Source: Lachnospiraceae bacterium (GTDB lineage: Bacteria > Bacillota > Clostridia > Lachnospirales > Lachnospiraceae). From it: a DNA stretch of 64,000 bases. Positions 43,189 through 51,320 of the stretch are shown here, piece after piece. Under the pieces are notes generated by a model. That model did no database searches, was not told the origin of the DNA, and was given only the letters and a program-made list of their open reading frames with translations. The stretch lies in the NCBI GenBank assembly GCA_022794265.1, contig JAAWEK010000025.1, forward strand, positions 1 to 64,000, in the 5' to 3' direction. Position numbers and translations under genes: made by a program. The number at the start of each line of letters is the position of its first letter. Position 1 is the stretch's first letter.

Positions 43189-45576
43189 ATGAGGTTTGAT
43201 AAGGAAATACTTTTTAAGGAGTTAGTAACAAAATATGGATTAAATTTATATTTAGGAGCTGGATTTTCAACATATGCATATAATGCAGATGGAGAAAGTT
43301 TACCATTGGGAAATGATATCAATGAAAGACTAATAAAATTGTTCTCTTTAGACGAAAGTAGAAATTTTAATTTAAGTAAGACATGTCAGAAAATTAAAAA
43401 AGATAATGCGGATATGCTAGAGAAAATTTTAAAAGAAACGTATACCGTAAAATCTTTTGATAGAGAATATATTTCCATTACAAGATTGCCAATAAAAAAT
43501 ATTGTAACAATCAATATAGATAATCTTTTGGAAAAGGTATATGATGACCCAGAATCATCTGTAAATTTATCAGATTCGGCTATATATGGTACGTTGGAAA
43601 AAGAAAAAGTGGTGAATCTTTATAAATTACATGGTTCAGTTACATATCTATTGGGAACAAAAATGTCATTTTCAGAAAAGGAATTAACAGATTTATTCAT
43701 TCGTGATAAAGGATTGTTTGAAACGGTTTCTTTTAAGTTATCTGTTGCACCAACTATTTTTTGGGGAACGAGTTTATATGATAACAATACTCTGGAATTA
43801 ATTTGCAATAGTGAATCTTATGCAAAATCTACGATGCAAAAATGGATTGTTGTATATCCAGATGCAAAAAATAAAGAATTCATAGAAGATTTTGAAGATT
43901 TAGGATTTAATATAATTGAAGCAGATACGAAAGAGTTAATACAGTATTTGAAAGCCCAGAGTTTTACTAGAGGGGCTGACATAAAAAAATATATTTATAG
44001 AGAGTATCGAGAAAAATTCCCAAGTAATTTTGTATGTAATGAACTTAAGCAATCTGGCGTAAGAAGACCAGTTGTAGATTTTTTTGCAGGAGCAGAACCT
44101 CAGATATCTGATATTATGTCAAATAATGTTTCTAGAATTTCATATTTTACAAATGCCTTAGACATTATTTTATCTGGGAATATTACATTAATAACTGGTA
44201 TTCCAGGATGCGGAAAATCAACTTTACTGATGCAACTGGCATTCTCAAATGAATTAAATGGTAGAAAATTTTGGTTTAATAATATAATAAAGCAAGAAGC
44301 AGAAGGTTTAATAAAACTGGTCGAAAAAGATGATAATGTGATTATTTTTATAGATAATTTGTATAATAATATAGATGCTTTACAAGTGTTAAAAAGTAAG
44401 GATAGTATTAGAGTGGTGGTGGCAGAAAGAGCATTAAACTTTGAATATGTAAAGCGGTTTTTAAATATTTCGTCAGACAGAATACTTGATATAAGTAATT
44501 TGAATTCTGTCGATATACAAATGGTTTGCAAATCAATGAATCGTTCGAGTGCTGATGCGATTGATTTAATGAGAGAAAATGTAAATATATCATTGCTAGA
44601 AATTGTTTTTTTTGTTGCTACTAATGCAGTAATTCAGGATAGGATTAAAAGATATATAAATGATTTGCTAAGGTTTAAAGATGAAAATTTAAAAATAAAT
44701 TTATTGGAGATATTTACATTGGTTAATTATACAAGCTATTGTGGTATCCCATGTTCAATGGATATGATGTATTTTTATTTTAGTGATGCTATTGATTCAT
44801 ATACGGATATATTATATGCATTGGAAAGAATGAATAAAATTATTGTGGAGAGTTCAGAAGATGGTGCATATGAGCAAGATCAGAATTATATGATTATGCG
44901 TAGTAAACTCTTTTCTGAAAAATCTTTAAGTCTAATTGATAATAATATGATAGCTCAAGTTTTGAATCGCTTTTTGGATAGAGTGAGTACACAGATTATA
45001 TACAGATATGATATTTTTAAGCGTAGGGCATATGATGCGGATTTAACAAAAAGAGCATTTGACGTTGATAGTGGAATTAAGTTTTATGAAAAAATATTGG
45101 AGATTAATCAGTCACCTTATATTAGACATCAGTATGCTTTGTTTTTGCAGAGAAAAAATTTATATGACCTGGCTTGGAAACAGATTGACCAAGCATACAC
45201 AGAAAGTAGAAAGAAAATATTTTCAATTGCAAATACACATGCAATTATAATGTTTGAAAAAAATATAATTAATAAGACGAATAATGAAAATGAATTAGTT
45301 CTGTTGAAAAGCACGATTGATAAATCTTTTTCGACATTAGAATATTGTATTACACAAGATGTTCGGGTGAATTATCATGTACTTACATATTCGCGTCATG
45401 CTATTAGATATTATGAAAGGTTTGGAAATGATGAGTACACAGAGCAATATATAGAAAGTGCGTTAAATCAGCTTGATATTATTTTGACATCTGATGAGTA
45501 TATCTTCCGAGGCACATTAAGAGAATTGAAAAATCTGCAAAAAGAATTAAGCGAGATAAAGCAAATATTAAAATAA
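43189..45576 (+). CDS. SIR2-STAND NTPase, probable single-gene phage-defence protein
   Basis: The 795-residue protein has a SIR2-like NADase domain at the N-terminus: NAD-binding LYLGAGFS (about 20-27), TINIDNLLE (about 107-115), and the catalytic histidine in YKLHGS (about 145-150). A P-loop NTPase follows, with Walker A GIPGCGKST (337-345) and Walker B-like VIIFIDNL (about 384-391). The rest is helical, probably TPR-like sensor repeats. The order effector-NTPase-sensor is that of STAND/Avs-type antiviral ATPases, in which target sensing triggers NAD depletion and growth arrest. ATG 43189 has GGAGG six bases upstream. Base composition is clearly more AT-rich than the flanking housekeeping genes, and decayed IS fragments flank it, both signs of transfer. 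The target is unknown. Confidence 0.8.
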   Translation: MRFDKEILFKELVTKYGLNLYLGAGFSTYAYNADGESLPLGNDINERLIKLFSLDESRNFNLSKTCQKIKKDNADMLEKILKETYTVKSFDREYISITRLPIKNIVTINIDNLLEKVYDDPESSVNLSDSAIYGTLEKEKVVNLYKLHGSVTYLLGTKMSFSEKELTDLFIRDKGLFETVSFKLSVAPTIFWGTSLYDNNTLELICNSESYAKSTMQKWIVVYPDAKNKEFIEDFEDLGFNIIEADTKELIQYLKAQSFTRGADIKKYIYREYREKFPSNFVCNELKQSGVRRPVVDFFAGAEPQISDIMSNNVSRISYFTNALDIILSGNITLITGIPGCGKSTLLMQLAFSNELNGRKFWFNNIIKQEAEGLIKLVEKDDNVIIFIDNLYNNIDALQVLKSKDSIRVVVAERALNFEYVKRFLNISSDRILDISNLNSVDIQMVCKSMNRSSADAIDLMRENVNISLLEIVFFVATNAVIQDRIKRYINDLLRFKDENLKINLLEIFTLVNYTSYCGIPCSMDMMYFYFSDAIDSYTDILYALERMNKIIVESSEDGAYEQDQNYMIMRSKLFSEKSLSLIDNNMIAQVLNRFLDRVSTQIIYRYDIFKRRAYDADLTKRAFDVDSGIKFYEKILEINQSPYIRHQYALFLQRKNLYDLAWKQIDQAYTESRKKIFSIANTHAIIMFEKNIINKTNNENELVLLKSTIDKSFSTLEYCITQDVRVNYHVLTYSRHAIRYYERFGNDEYTEQYIESALNQLDIILTSDEYIFRGTLRELKNLQKELSEIKQILK

Positions 45577-45615
45577 ATATTGTTATCAAGTTAGAATGGA
45601 AATTTTTTGTCTTAT

Positions 45616-45669
45616 ACTTGACACGAGCAGAGCTGATGAACTTGTGAGCTGAACCGCTCCCTGTCAAGT
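45616..45669 (+). repeat. Inverted repeat, probable IS end remnant
   Basis: ACTTGACACGAGC (45616-45628) and GCTCCCTGTCAAGT (45656-45669) pair almost perfectly around 27 bases. It lies between the SIR2-STAND gene and the minus-strand IS3 fragment and looks like the terminal region of that element. Confidence 0.45.
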
Positions 45670-45729
45670 AGACAGTAGAAAAAATAAAATTTTTAGCTGC
45701 CAATCACATCTTTGTGGCTGGCAGACTTT

Positions 45730-46050
45730 TTATGCAACTTCTCTTAAATAATTCCGGTATTCTATCGGCGTCATACAGTTTAGGAGTTTTTGATAGCGGT
45801 GATTATTATGATAATCCATATAATTATTTACTGTTTCCTTTAATTCTTCATAAGTTTGGAATTTTTTAAGATAATACATTTCCGTTTTCAGCATCCCCAG
45901 AATGCTTCCATCGGGCCGTTATCAATACATCTGGACACCCTCGACATGCTTTGTGTCATTCCTTCCTCATTGAGTTTTTTTCGGAAAGACCTTGAGGTAT
46001 ATCGGTATTCCCGGTCACTGTGGAATAACGGTTTTACATCAGGATGGTTT
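45730..46050 (-). pseudogene. IS3-family transposase (OrfB) C-terminal fragment, frameshifted
   Basis: Read on the minus strand from about 46050: ENHPDVKPLFHSDREYRYTS, then GMTQSMSRVSRCIDNGPMEAFWG. After a one-base shift near 45893 it continues LKTEMYYLKKFQTYEELKE and ends MTPIEYRNYLREVA at TAA 45732-45730. This is the catalytic C-terminal part (second Asp and the Glu) of an IS3-family integrase. The N-terminal part is absent: near 46050 the sequence changes into the acyltransferase-like fragment on the other strand. Sequence differs from the 42391 copy, so two different elements have decayed here. Confidence 0.8.
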
Positions 46051-46551
46051 TCATGGATTAATGGGGAGGAGGGATTAAATGAACATGGACTTGCTGTCGC
46101 AATGACCTTTGTTATGACTGAACCAGGAAAGATAAGGGCAGGATTTAACTCCTGTTTCATCGTTCGATATTTGCTTGAAAAGGCAAATAACACAGAGCAG
46201 GCAATCTCGCAACTTTGTGATTTGCCAATCGCTTCTAATTGTAATATTTTACTTGCAGATAAAGACGGCAGGATGGTAGTAGTCGAATGTTCACCGTCTG
46301 CTAAAAATATTCGGGAAGCGGAAACCTTTGATAATGGCAGGATAGGTTGTACCGTCAATAGTTTTATATCCGATAAGATGAAAGCATATGATGATACAGA
46401 TAGAAATGATTATGATTCTCACAAGCGGTATCGGGTTGTTATGGACTGCTTTTCGTCAGAACATATCAGAGATGATTATATTGAAACAACCAAACAGCTT
46501 TTAAAGGGCGATTATGGATTTATGTGCCAAAAATCTTGGTGTGGGTTATAA
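46050..46551 (+). pseudogene. Truncated C45-type acyltransferase/hydrolase fragment
   Basis: The plus-strand frame from about 46050 resembles the middle of C45-family Ntn acyltransferase-like proteins (related to acyl-CoA:6-aminopenicillanic acid acyltransferase): GLNEHGLAVAMTFV, CFIVRYLLEKANNTEQAI, and NCNILLADKDGRMVVVECSP. The N-terminal part with the nucleophilic cysteine is missing, replaced by IS3 sequence, and the end (KSWCGL) does not look native. The open frame extends upstream to 45856 only by reading the opposite strand of the IS fragment, so it should not be annotated as one protein. Confidence 0.65.
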
Positions 46552-46616
46552 CACCAAAAAACATCAGCATTCTGGGAAAATGACAGAAGCCATATATTCT
46601 GAAGTGTACAGTTTTA

Positions 46617-46683
46617 TTGACATACAGAAAAATGCCTGTATAATACAGGTATGGGCAGAACCCTAAAAATCGGCTCTGCCCAT
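46617..46683 (+). promoter_or_regulatory. Orphan promoter followed at once by a hairpin
   Basis: TTGACA (46617-46622), 16-base spacer and TATAAT (46639-46644) would start RNA near 46651. Exactly there ATGGGCAGAACC (46651-46662) pairs, 11 of 12, with GGCTCTGCCCAT (46672-46683). No gene in this direction follows within the gap to 46800. It could be an IS-end remnant or a tiny structured RNA. Confidence 0.45.
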
Positions 46684-46799
46684 TTGAAACTATTAACAAA
46701 TCTTATATCAGTTTTCTGAGTTTGCACAAAACATGAAACGGTCTCGATTGTGAACTGGTATAATCAAAAGTGTTGACAATCCAATTTACAGAAAAAGTT

Positions 46800-47579
46800 T
46801 CATACTCCCTTCTTTATAAGTATAATGGATGTATTATTTAAAACTATATAAAAAACTTTTTCTTCTTCATCAAAACAATACCGGTAAAAAGAATCTGCGG
46901 CTCCATAAAAAGTCATATTCTTTCCCATTGCAGATAAATCGATTTTTTTCTTGGACAACCACTCTCTTAATTCCTCTTCATTCCCATATTCTCCTTCATA
47001 AAACTCCCATTTATTTTCCACCAACACCTCTTGTGCTGTTGTATATTCTGCACCAGCAAGAGCATCCAATAACACGCACATCAAATATTCAGATAATGTA
47101 TGCGCAATTAATTTCCAGTCTGATAATTCATCTGCTTCATGCTGCATATAAACAGGTGGGTTTTCTTGCACCAAATCCTTTTCTTTTATACCATAGAATA
47201 CAACTCCTGCCGAATAATCACTACCAATCTGTAAATAGTTTTCCACTGATTCTGGCCACTGTTCTTTTGGAATCTTTGAATATGGATAAAAAGCATTATT
47301 TTTGCAAAACTCAGGGTCATCAAAATCCTCCCTGCAATCTTCAATCCCATTTTCAATATATTGATAGGAAAAATAAGGAAGAGAATCACTATCTACCCAA
47401 ATGTCTGCAGTAGATAACACTTCTTCATTTCTTACTAAGCTTAAAAAATCAAATAATAATTTAGGAAGTTTTAGATGATTATTCTTTTCAAATAATTCTA
47501 ATTCTCCTTTTGCCATGGGGTTCGTATACCCAAATAGCTTTATGACTTCTACTGGTGTAAGATTGTATTTTATAGCCAA
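46800..47579 (-). CDS. SMI1/KNR4 (SUKH) family protein, probable orphan immunity protein
   Basis: The 259-residue protein has SUKH-fold features: ELELFEKNNHLKLPKLLFDFL near the N-terminus, a central strand region PYFSYQYIENG, and IGSDYSAGVVFYGI. Bacterial SUKH proteins are mostly immunity proteins paired with nuclease or deaminase toxins. No toxin gene lies next to it; the neighbours are IS debris and an amylase gene. The start is TTG 47579, placed nine bases after GGAGGT; the ATG between them is out of frame and closes after five codons. It is AT-rich like the rest of the island. Confidence 0.75.
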   Translation of the reverse strand: MAIKYNLTPVEVIKLFGYTNPMAKGELELFEKNNHLKLPKLLFDFLSLVRNEEVLSTADIWVDSDSLPYFSYQYIENGIEDCREDFDDPEFCKNNAFYPYSKIPKEQWPESVENYLQIGSDYSAGVVFYGIKEKDLVQENPPVYMQHEADELSDWKLIAHTLSEYLMCVLLDALAGAEYTTAQEVLVENKWEFYEGEYGNEEELREWLSKKKIDLSAMGKNMTFYGAADSFYRYCFDEEEKVFYIVLNNTSIILIKKGV

Positions 47580-47730
47580 ACTTCCATTACCTCCGTTTTG
47601 TTTAAATGCTTTTTATTGTTAAACGTAAATTTTTCCGGCTATTTCCTGACGCTCTGGGAGAAGTCATCCGTGAGGCATGGACGCCAAATGGATGACAGTA
47701 GCATCCGTCTGTCAATGCTGGGTATTTATT

Positions 47731-49038
47731 CTATACCGTCAGATAGTATGCACTATATGCCGGCATTTGCAAGCCATTTTCCATATGAACGGTTTCGCCG
47801 CTGATTAAATCAGTCATGGAAGCCGACCCTGAATCGAAATGTGCCGTGTATTCACTATCCGAAGCATTTATTGCCACAAAGACCCGTTCTACGTCACAGT
47901 TCCGTTCAAACACACACTGGTGATTGGTCAGTACAATGGATTTAAAATCCCCATAACAGATTGCCTTGCTGTTTTTATGTGCCTCTGCTAGTTTTGAGAT
48001 ATATTCCGATAATTCATTGTCAACCGGTTCTTCAAAGCAGGCGCGAAGAGCAGGGTCACCTTCATTTTTATGTGCTTTTGCGCCCCATTCACTGCCGTAA
48101 TAAACACACGGAATTCCCGGCATACCGAATTCCATGGCATAAATTAACGGAAGATGCTTTTCGTTTGTAAGGTTGCTTGCAATTCTGGACACATCATGAT
48201 TATCCACGAAACAAAAAAGATGCTTTCCCCTGTACAGGGTCCAGTTTTCAGGTCCGAATTGTCTCAGCAGGGAATGAACGATTTCAAACATATTCATGCT
48301 GTTAAAGCTGGAAAACAGACCTTTATAACATTCGTAGTTTGTACAGCTGTGAAGCATGTCCTGATTAACGAACTGGTTATAATCACCATGAAGCAGTTCA
48401 CCTAACAGCCAGAACTCTGGTTTTAAATCATTACAGAAAGAATGAAGTCTCTTTAAGAAATCTTTGTCAAGGCAGTATGCTACATCCAGACGCAGTCCGT
48501 CAATGTCAAATTCCTCTGCCCAGAACCGGATACTTTCAAATATATGATTGATGACCTCTTCGTTTCTTAAATTCAGTTTTACCAGATCATAATTGCCTTC
48601 CCAGCCTTCATACCACAGACCGTCATTGTAACCGGAATTCCCGCCGAAATCAATTCTGGAAAACCAGCTGACATATGGAGAGTTTTCACGGTTTTTCAAT
48701 ACGTCCTGAAAAGCAAAAAATCCTCGTCCAACATGATTAAATACGCCGTCCAGTACAACTTTTATACCTGCATGATGAAGTTCATCACATACTTTTTTAA
48801 AATCTTCATTCGTACCGAGACGACAGTCAATCTGACGGTAATCCCGTGTATTATAACCATGGGTGTCGGATTCAAATACCGGTGAAAAATAGATGGCATT
48901 GGCACCTAAATCCTGAATATGCGGAATCCAGTCTATTACTTTTAATATTCTTGAGGTGGTGATACCGTCATTTTCAAACGGTGCTCCGCAGAAACCTAAT
49001 GGATAAATCTGATAAAATACGCTGTTTTCAGCCCACAT
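47731..49038 (-). CDS. GH13-family alpha-amylase/alpha-glucosidase-like enzyme
   Basis: This cytosolic glycoside hydrolase of 435 residues has the conserved regions of GH13: DGVFNHVG (region I), GLRLDVAY with the nucleophile Asp (region II), LLGELLHGD with the general acid Glu (region III), and FVDNHDVSRI (region IV). VFYQIYPLGF opens the barrel, and a short beta C-domain ends the protein. No signal peptide is present, so it likely acts on imported maltodextrins or oligosaccharides. AAAGGAGG precedes the ATG at 49038; the ATG at 49062 includes the RBS and is rejected. The 151 bases between its end and the SUKH gene hold no recognisable feature. Confidence 0.9.
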   Translation of the reverse strand: MWAENSVFYQIYPLGFCGAPFENDGITTSRILKVIDWIPHIQDLGANAIYFSPVFESDTHGYNTRDYRQIDCRLGTNEDFKKVCDELHHAGIKVVLDGVFNHVGRGFFAFQDVLKNRENSPYVSWFSRIDFGGNSGYNDGLWYEGWEGNYDLVKLNLRNEEVINHIFESIRFWAEEFDIDGLRLDVAYCLDKDFLKRLHSFCNDLKPEFWLLGELLHGDYNQFVNQDMLHSCTNYECYKGLFSSFNSMNMFEIVHSLLRQFGPENWTLYRGKHLFCFVDNHDVSRIASNLTNEKHLPLIYAMEFGMPGIPCVYYGSEWGAKAHKNEGDPALRACFEEPVDNELSEYISKLAEAHKNSKAICYGDFKSIVLTNHQCVFERNCDVERVFVAINASDSEYTAHFDSGSASMTDLISGETVHMENGLQMPAYSAYYLTV

Positions 49039-49167
49039 GTTAAAAGTCCTCCTTTGATGCATATAATGCTATTAGTATAGCACAATTTACTTGCTTAATC
49101 CATTATTAAATGATAGAATAATTATCAGTAGTAAAAAACGTGTTATGGCACAGATGGAGGTAAAGGA

Positions 49168-50034
49168 TTGAGTAAAATTGCAGTCATTACAGATAGTAAT
49201 AGCGGGATTACCCAGCAGCAGGCAGAGGAACTGGGGATATTTGTTTTACCAATGCCATTTATGATCGATGGTAAAGAATACTTTGAGGGAATCAACTTAT
49301 CCGTAGAAGAATTTTTTGAAAAACTGAAAAGTGACAGGGAAATATCAACCTCCCAGCCTACACCGGAATCCGTGCTGTCATTATGGGACAGGCTGCTGAA
49401 TGAAGGATATGATGAGATTGTCCATATCCCCATGTCAAGCGGACTGAGCAGTTCCTGCCAGACTGCCATTGTACTGGCAGATGACTATGATGGCAAGGTA
49501 CAGGTGGTAAATAATCAGAGAATATCAGTGACACAGAGACAGTCCGTTCTGGATGCCATTCATCTTGCAGAAGCCGGAAAATCTGCGGCAGAGATTAGGG
49601 AAATTCTGGAGAAAGAAAAGCTGGAAGCAAGCATTTATATTATGCTGGATACTTTAACCTATTTAAAACGGGGAGGGAGGATTACGCCGGCTGCAGCGGC
49701 TTTAGGAAACCTGCTCCGCTTAAAACCCGTGTTACAGATACAGGGAGAAAAGCTGGATGCATTTGCCAAAGCCAGAACGGTAAAGCAGGGAAAATCCATA
49801 ATGATTGAAGCTATGAAAAAGGATATCCATGACAGATTTCATGATAATGAAAATGGTGATATAGCTATTAACGTTGCCCATACGGAGAATCTGGATGCAG
49901 CAATGGAATTAAAAAAAGAACTGGAGCAGGTATTTCCTGGCACAGATATTTATGTAGACCATTTATCTCTCAGCGTTTCCTGTCATATTGGTCCGGGTTC
50001 TCTGGCAATTGCGTGTGCAAAGAAGGCAATCTAG
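49168..50034 (+). CDS. DegV family fatty-acid-binding protein (second copy)
   Basis: This 288-residue paralogue of the protein at 13434 has VITDSNSGITQQQ, the TSQPTPES loop (about residue 62), MSSGLSSSCQTA (about 90), and DTLTYLKRGGRIT (about 160), the DegV lipid-binding features. The start is TTG 49168, after GGAGGTAAAGGA. It differs clearly in sequence from the first copy, so the two may prefer different fatty acids, as FakB1 and FakB2 do in Staphylococcus. It is followed by the promoter of the signalling cluster. Confidence 0.88.
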   Translation: MSKIAVITDSNSGITQQQAEELGIFVLPMPFMIDGKEYFEGINLSVEEFFEKLKSDREISTSQPTPESVLSLWDRLLNEGYDEIVHIPMSSGLSSSCQTAIVLADDYDGKVQVVNNQRISVTQRQSVLDAIHLAEAGKSAAEIREILEKEKLEASIYIMLDTLTYLKRGGRITPAAAALGNLLRLKPVLQIQGEKLDAFAKARTVKQGKSIMIEAMKKDIHDRFHDNENGDIAINVAHTENLDAAMELKKELEQVFPGTDIYVDHLSLSVSCHIGPGSLAIACAKKAI

Positions 50035-50081
50035 TCCTGGAATAAAAATCTTCAGCAGGGGAGAAAATGCCGAAATTCAAG

Positions 50082-50110
50082 TTGACATTTATATTGAAAA
50101 GTGGTATTTT
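50082..50110 (+). promoter_or_regulatory. Promoter of the signalling cluster
   Basis: TTGACA (50082-50087), 17-base spacer and TATTTT (50105-50110), about 50 bases before ATG 50160. Confidence 0.65.
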
Positions 50111-50159
50111 TAATTCATAAGAAAATAAGTAAACACGTGAAGAAATATGAGGAGAAGAC

Positions 50160-51242
50160 ATGGATAGACAGCAAATATTGATTGTTGATGATGAAGAAAT
50201 CAATCGTGCAATACTGAATGAGATGTTCCGGCATGAATATGATGTGCTGGAAGCGGCAAATGGACAGGAAGCAATTGATCAGATTGAGAATAATCAGAAT
50301 ATTGTATTGATATTACTGGACATTGTAATGCCGGTTTTAAATGGTTTTAAGGTGTTGAACTATATGCAGGAGCATGACCTGATCGAAAAGATACCGGTGA
50401 TATTGATTACTGCTGAATCTGTTAGGGATAGTGAAGATAAGGCATATGCTTATGGCGTTGCGGATGTCATGCATAAGCCGTTTTATCCTCATATTGTTAA
50501 GAGAAGAGGAAAGAATATCATTGAACTGTACCAGAATAAACGTAATATGGAATTGCGTTTAAAGGAACAGGAAGAGGCTATCCGTCTGCAGGAAAAGAAA
50601 ATCCGTCAGAATAACGAATTTATGATTGATGCGCTTAGTTCTGTTGTAGAATTCAGAAGTCTGGAGACGGGAGAACATATCCGGCGGATTAAATATTTTA
50701 CAAGAATTTTATCTAAGTATTTGATGAAATATTTTCCAAAGTACGGCCTGACACCGGCAATGGTGGACGAAATTGCCAGAGCATCTGCTTTACACGATAT
50801 AGGCAAGATTGGAATACCGGATGCGATTCTTTTGAAACCAGGACGTCTCACACCGGAGGAATATGAAATTATGAAGACTCATACGACCATTGGATGTGAT
50901 ATTCTGGAAAAATTTCATGAGAATCAGACGGAGGATTTTTACCGTTACTGCTATGAAATATGCCGACATCATCATGAGCGGTGGGATGGCAACGGATATC
51001 CGGATCATCTGGTAGGAGATGAAATTCCGATTAGTGCGCAGATTGTTGCTGTTGCCGATGTTTATGATGCACTGGTAAGCCCTAGAGTGTACAAAAGTGT
51101 ATATGCCAACAATGAAGCATTTGACATGATTATGAATGGTGAGTGCGGACAGTTCTCACCGGATATCATGGAATGTTTCGGGCTAGCCAAAGAGGATTTC
51201 TTCAATATTGTGGAAGTAATTAAAATGTTTGATTTTTCATGA
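50160..51242 (+). CDS. Response regulator with HD-GYP phosphodiesterase domain
   Basis: The 360-residue protein joins a receiver domain (about 4-122, phospho-acceptor in ILLDIVMP) through a coiled coil (about 125-155) to an intact HD-GYP domain. The HD motif is ALHDIGKIGIPD (about residue 216) and the second half is HHHERWDGNGYP (about 278). Such enzymes hydrolyse cyclic di-GMP, or related cyclic dinucleotides, under phosphorelay control. GAGGAG precedes ATG 50160. A terminator follows at 51261. It is paired with the kinase at 51321 and the related but degenerate protein at 52778. Confidence 0.92.
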   Translation: MDRQQILIVDDEEINRAILNEMFRHEYDVLEAANGQEAIDQIENNQNIVLILLDIVMPVLNGFKVLNYMQEHDLIEKIPVILITAESVRDSEDKAYAYGVADVMHKPFYPHIVKRRGKNIIELYQNKRNMELRLKEQEEAIRLQEKKIRQNNEFMIDALSSVVEFRSLETGEHIRRIKYFTRILSKYLMKYFPKYGLTPAMVDEIARASALHDIGKIGIPDAILLKPGRLTPEEYEIMKTHTTIGCDILEKFHENQTEDFYRYCYEICRHHHERWDGNGYPDHLVGDEIPISAQIVAVADVYDALVSPRVYKSVYANNEAFDMIMNGECGQFSPDIMECFGLAKEDFFNIVEVIKMFDFS

Positions 51243-51260
51243 TGTTTGAAACAAATAGCA

Positions 51261-51298
51261 GGCAGCAAAAAAAATATTATTTTTTTACTGCCTTTTTT
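51261..51298 (+). terminator. Terminator after the first HD-GYP regulator
   Basis: GGCAG (51261-51265) and CTGCC (51288-51292) enclose a run of A pairing with a run of T, then T6. It suggests partial termination before the kinase gene at 51321 and rules out the longer kinase frame that starts at 51246. Confidence 0.75.
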
Positions 51299-51320
51299 GT
51301 TTTGCCCAGGGAGGGATAGT

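Noticed and set aside
45856-46551. A single 231-residue protein on the plus strand
   Set aside because: Its first 65 codons are the reverse strand of a transposase fragment; only the part after about 46050 resembles a protein family.
47580-47730. Possible gene remnant between the SUKH and amylase genes
   Set aside because: A short stretch on the plus strand gives a protein-like reading, but it is too short to assign and no terminator or promoter is clear.
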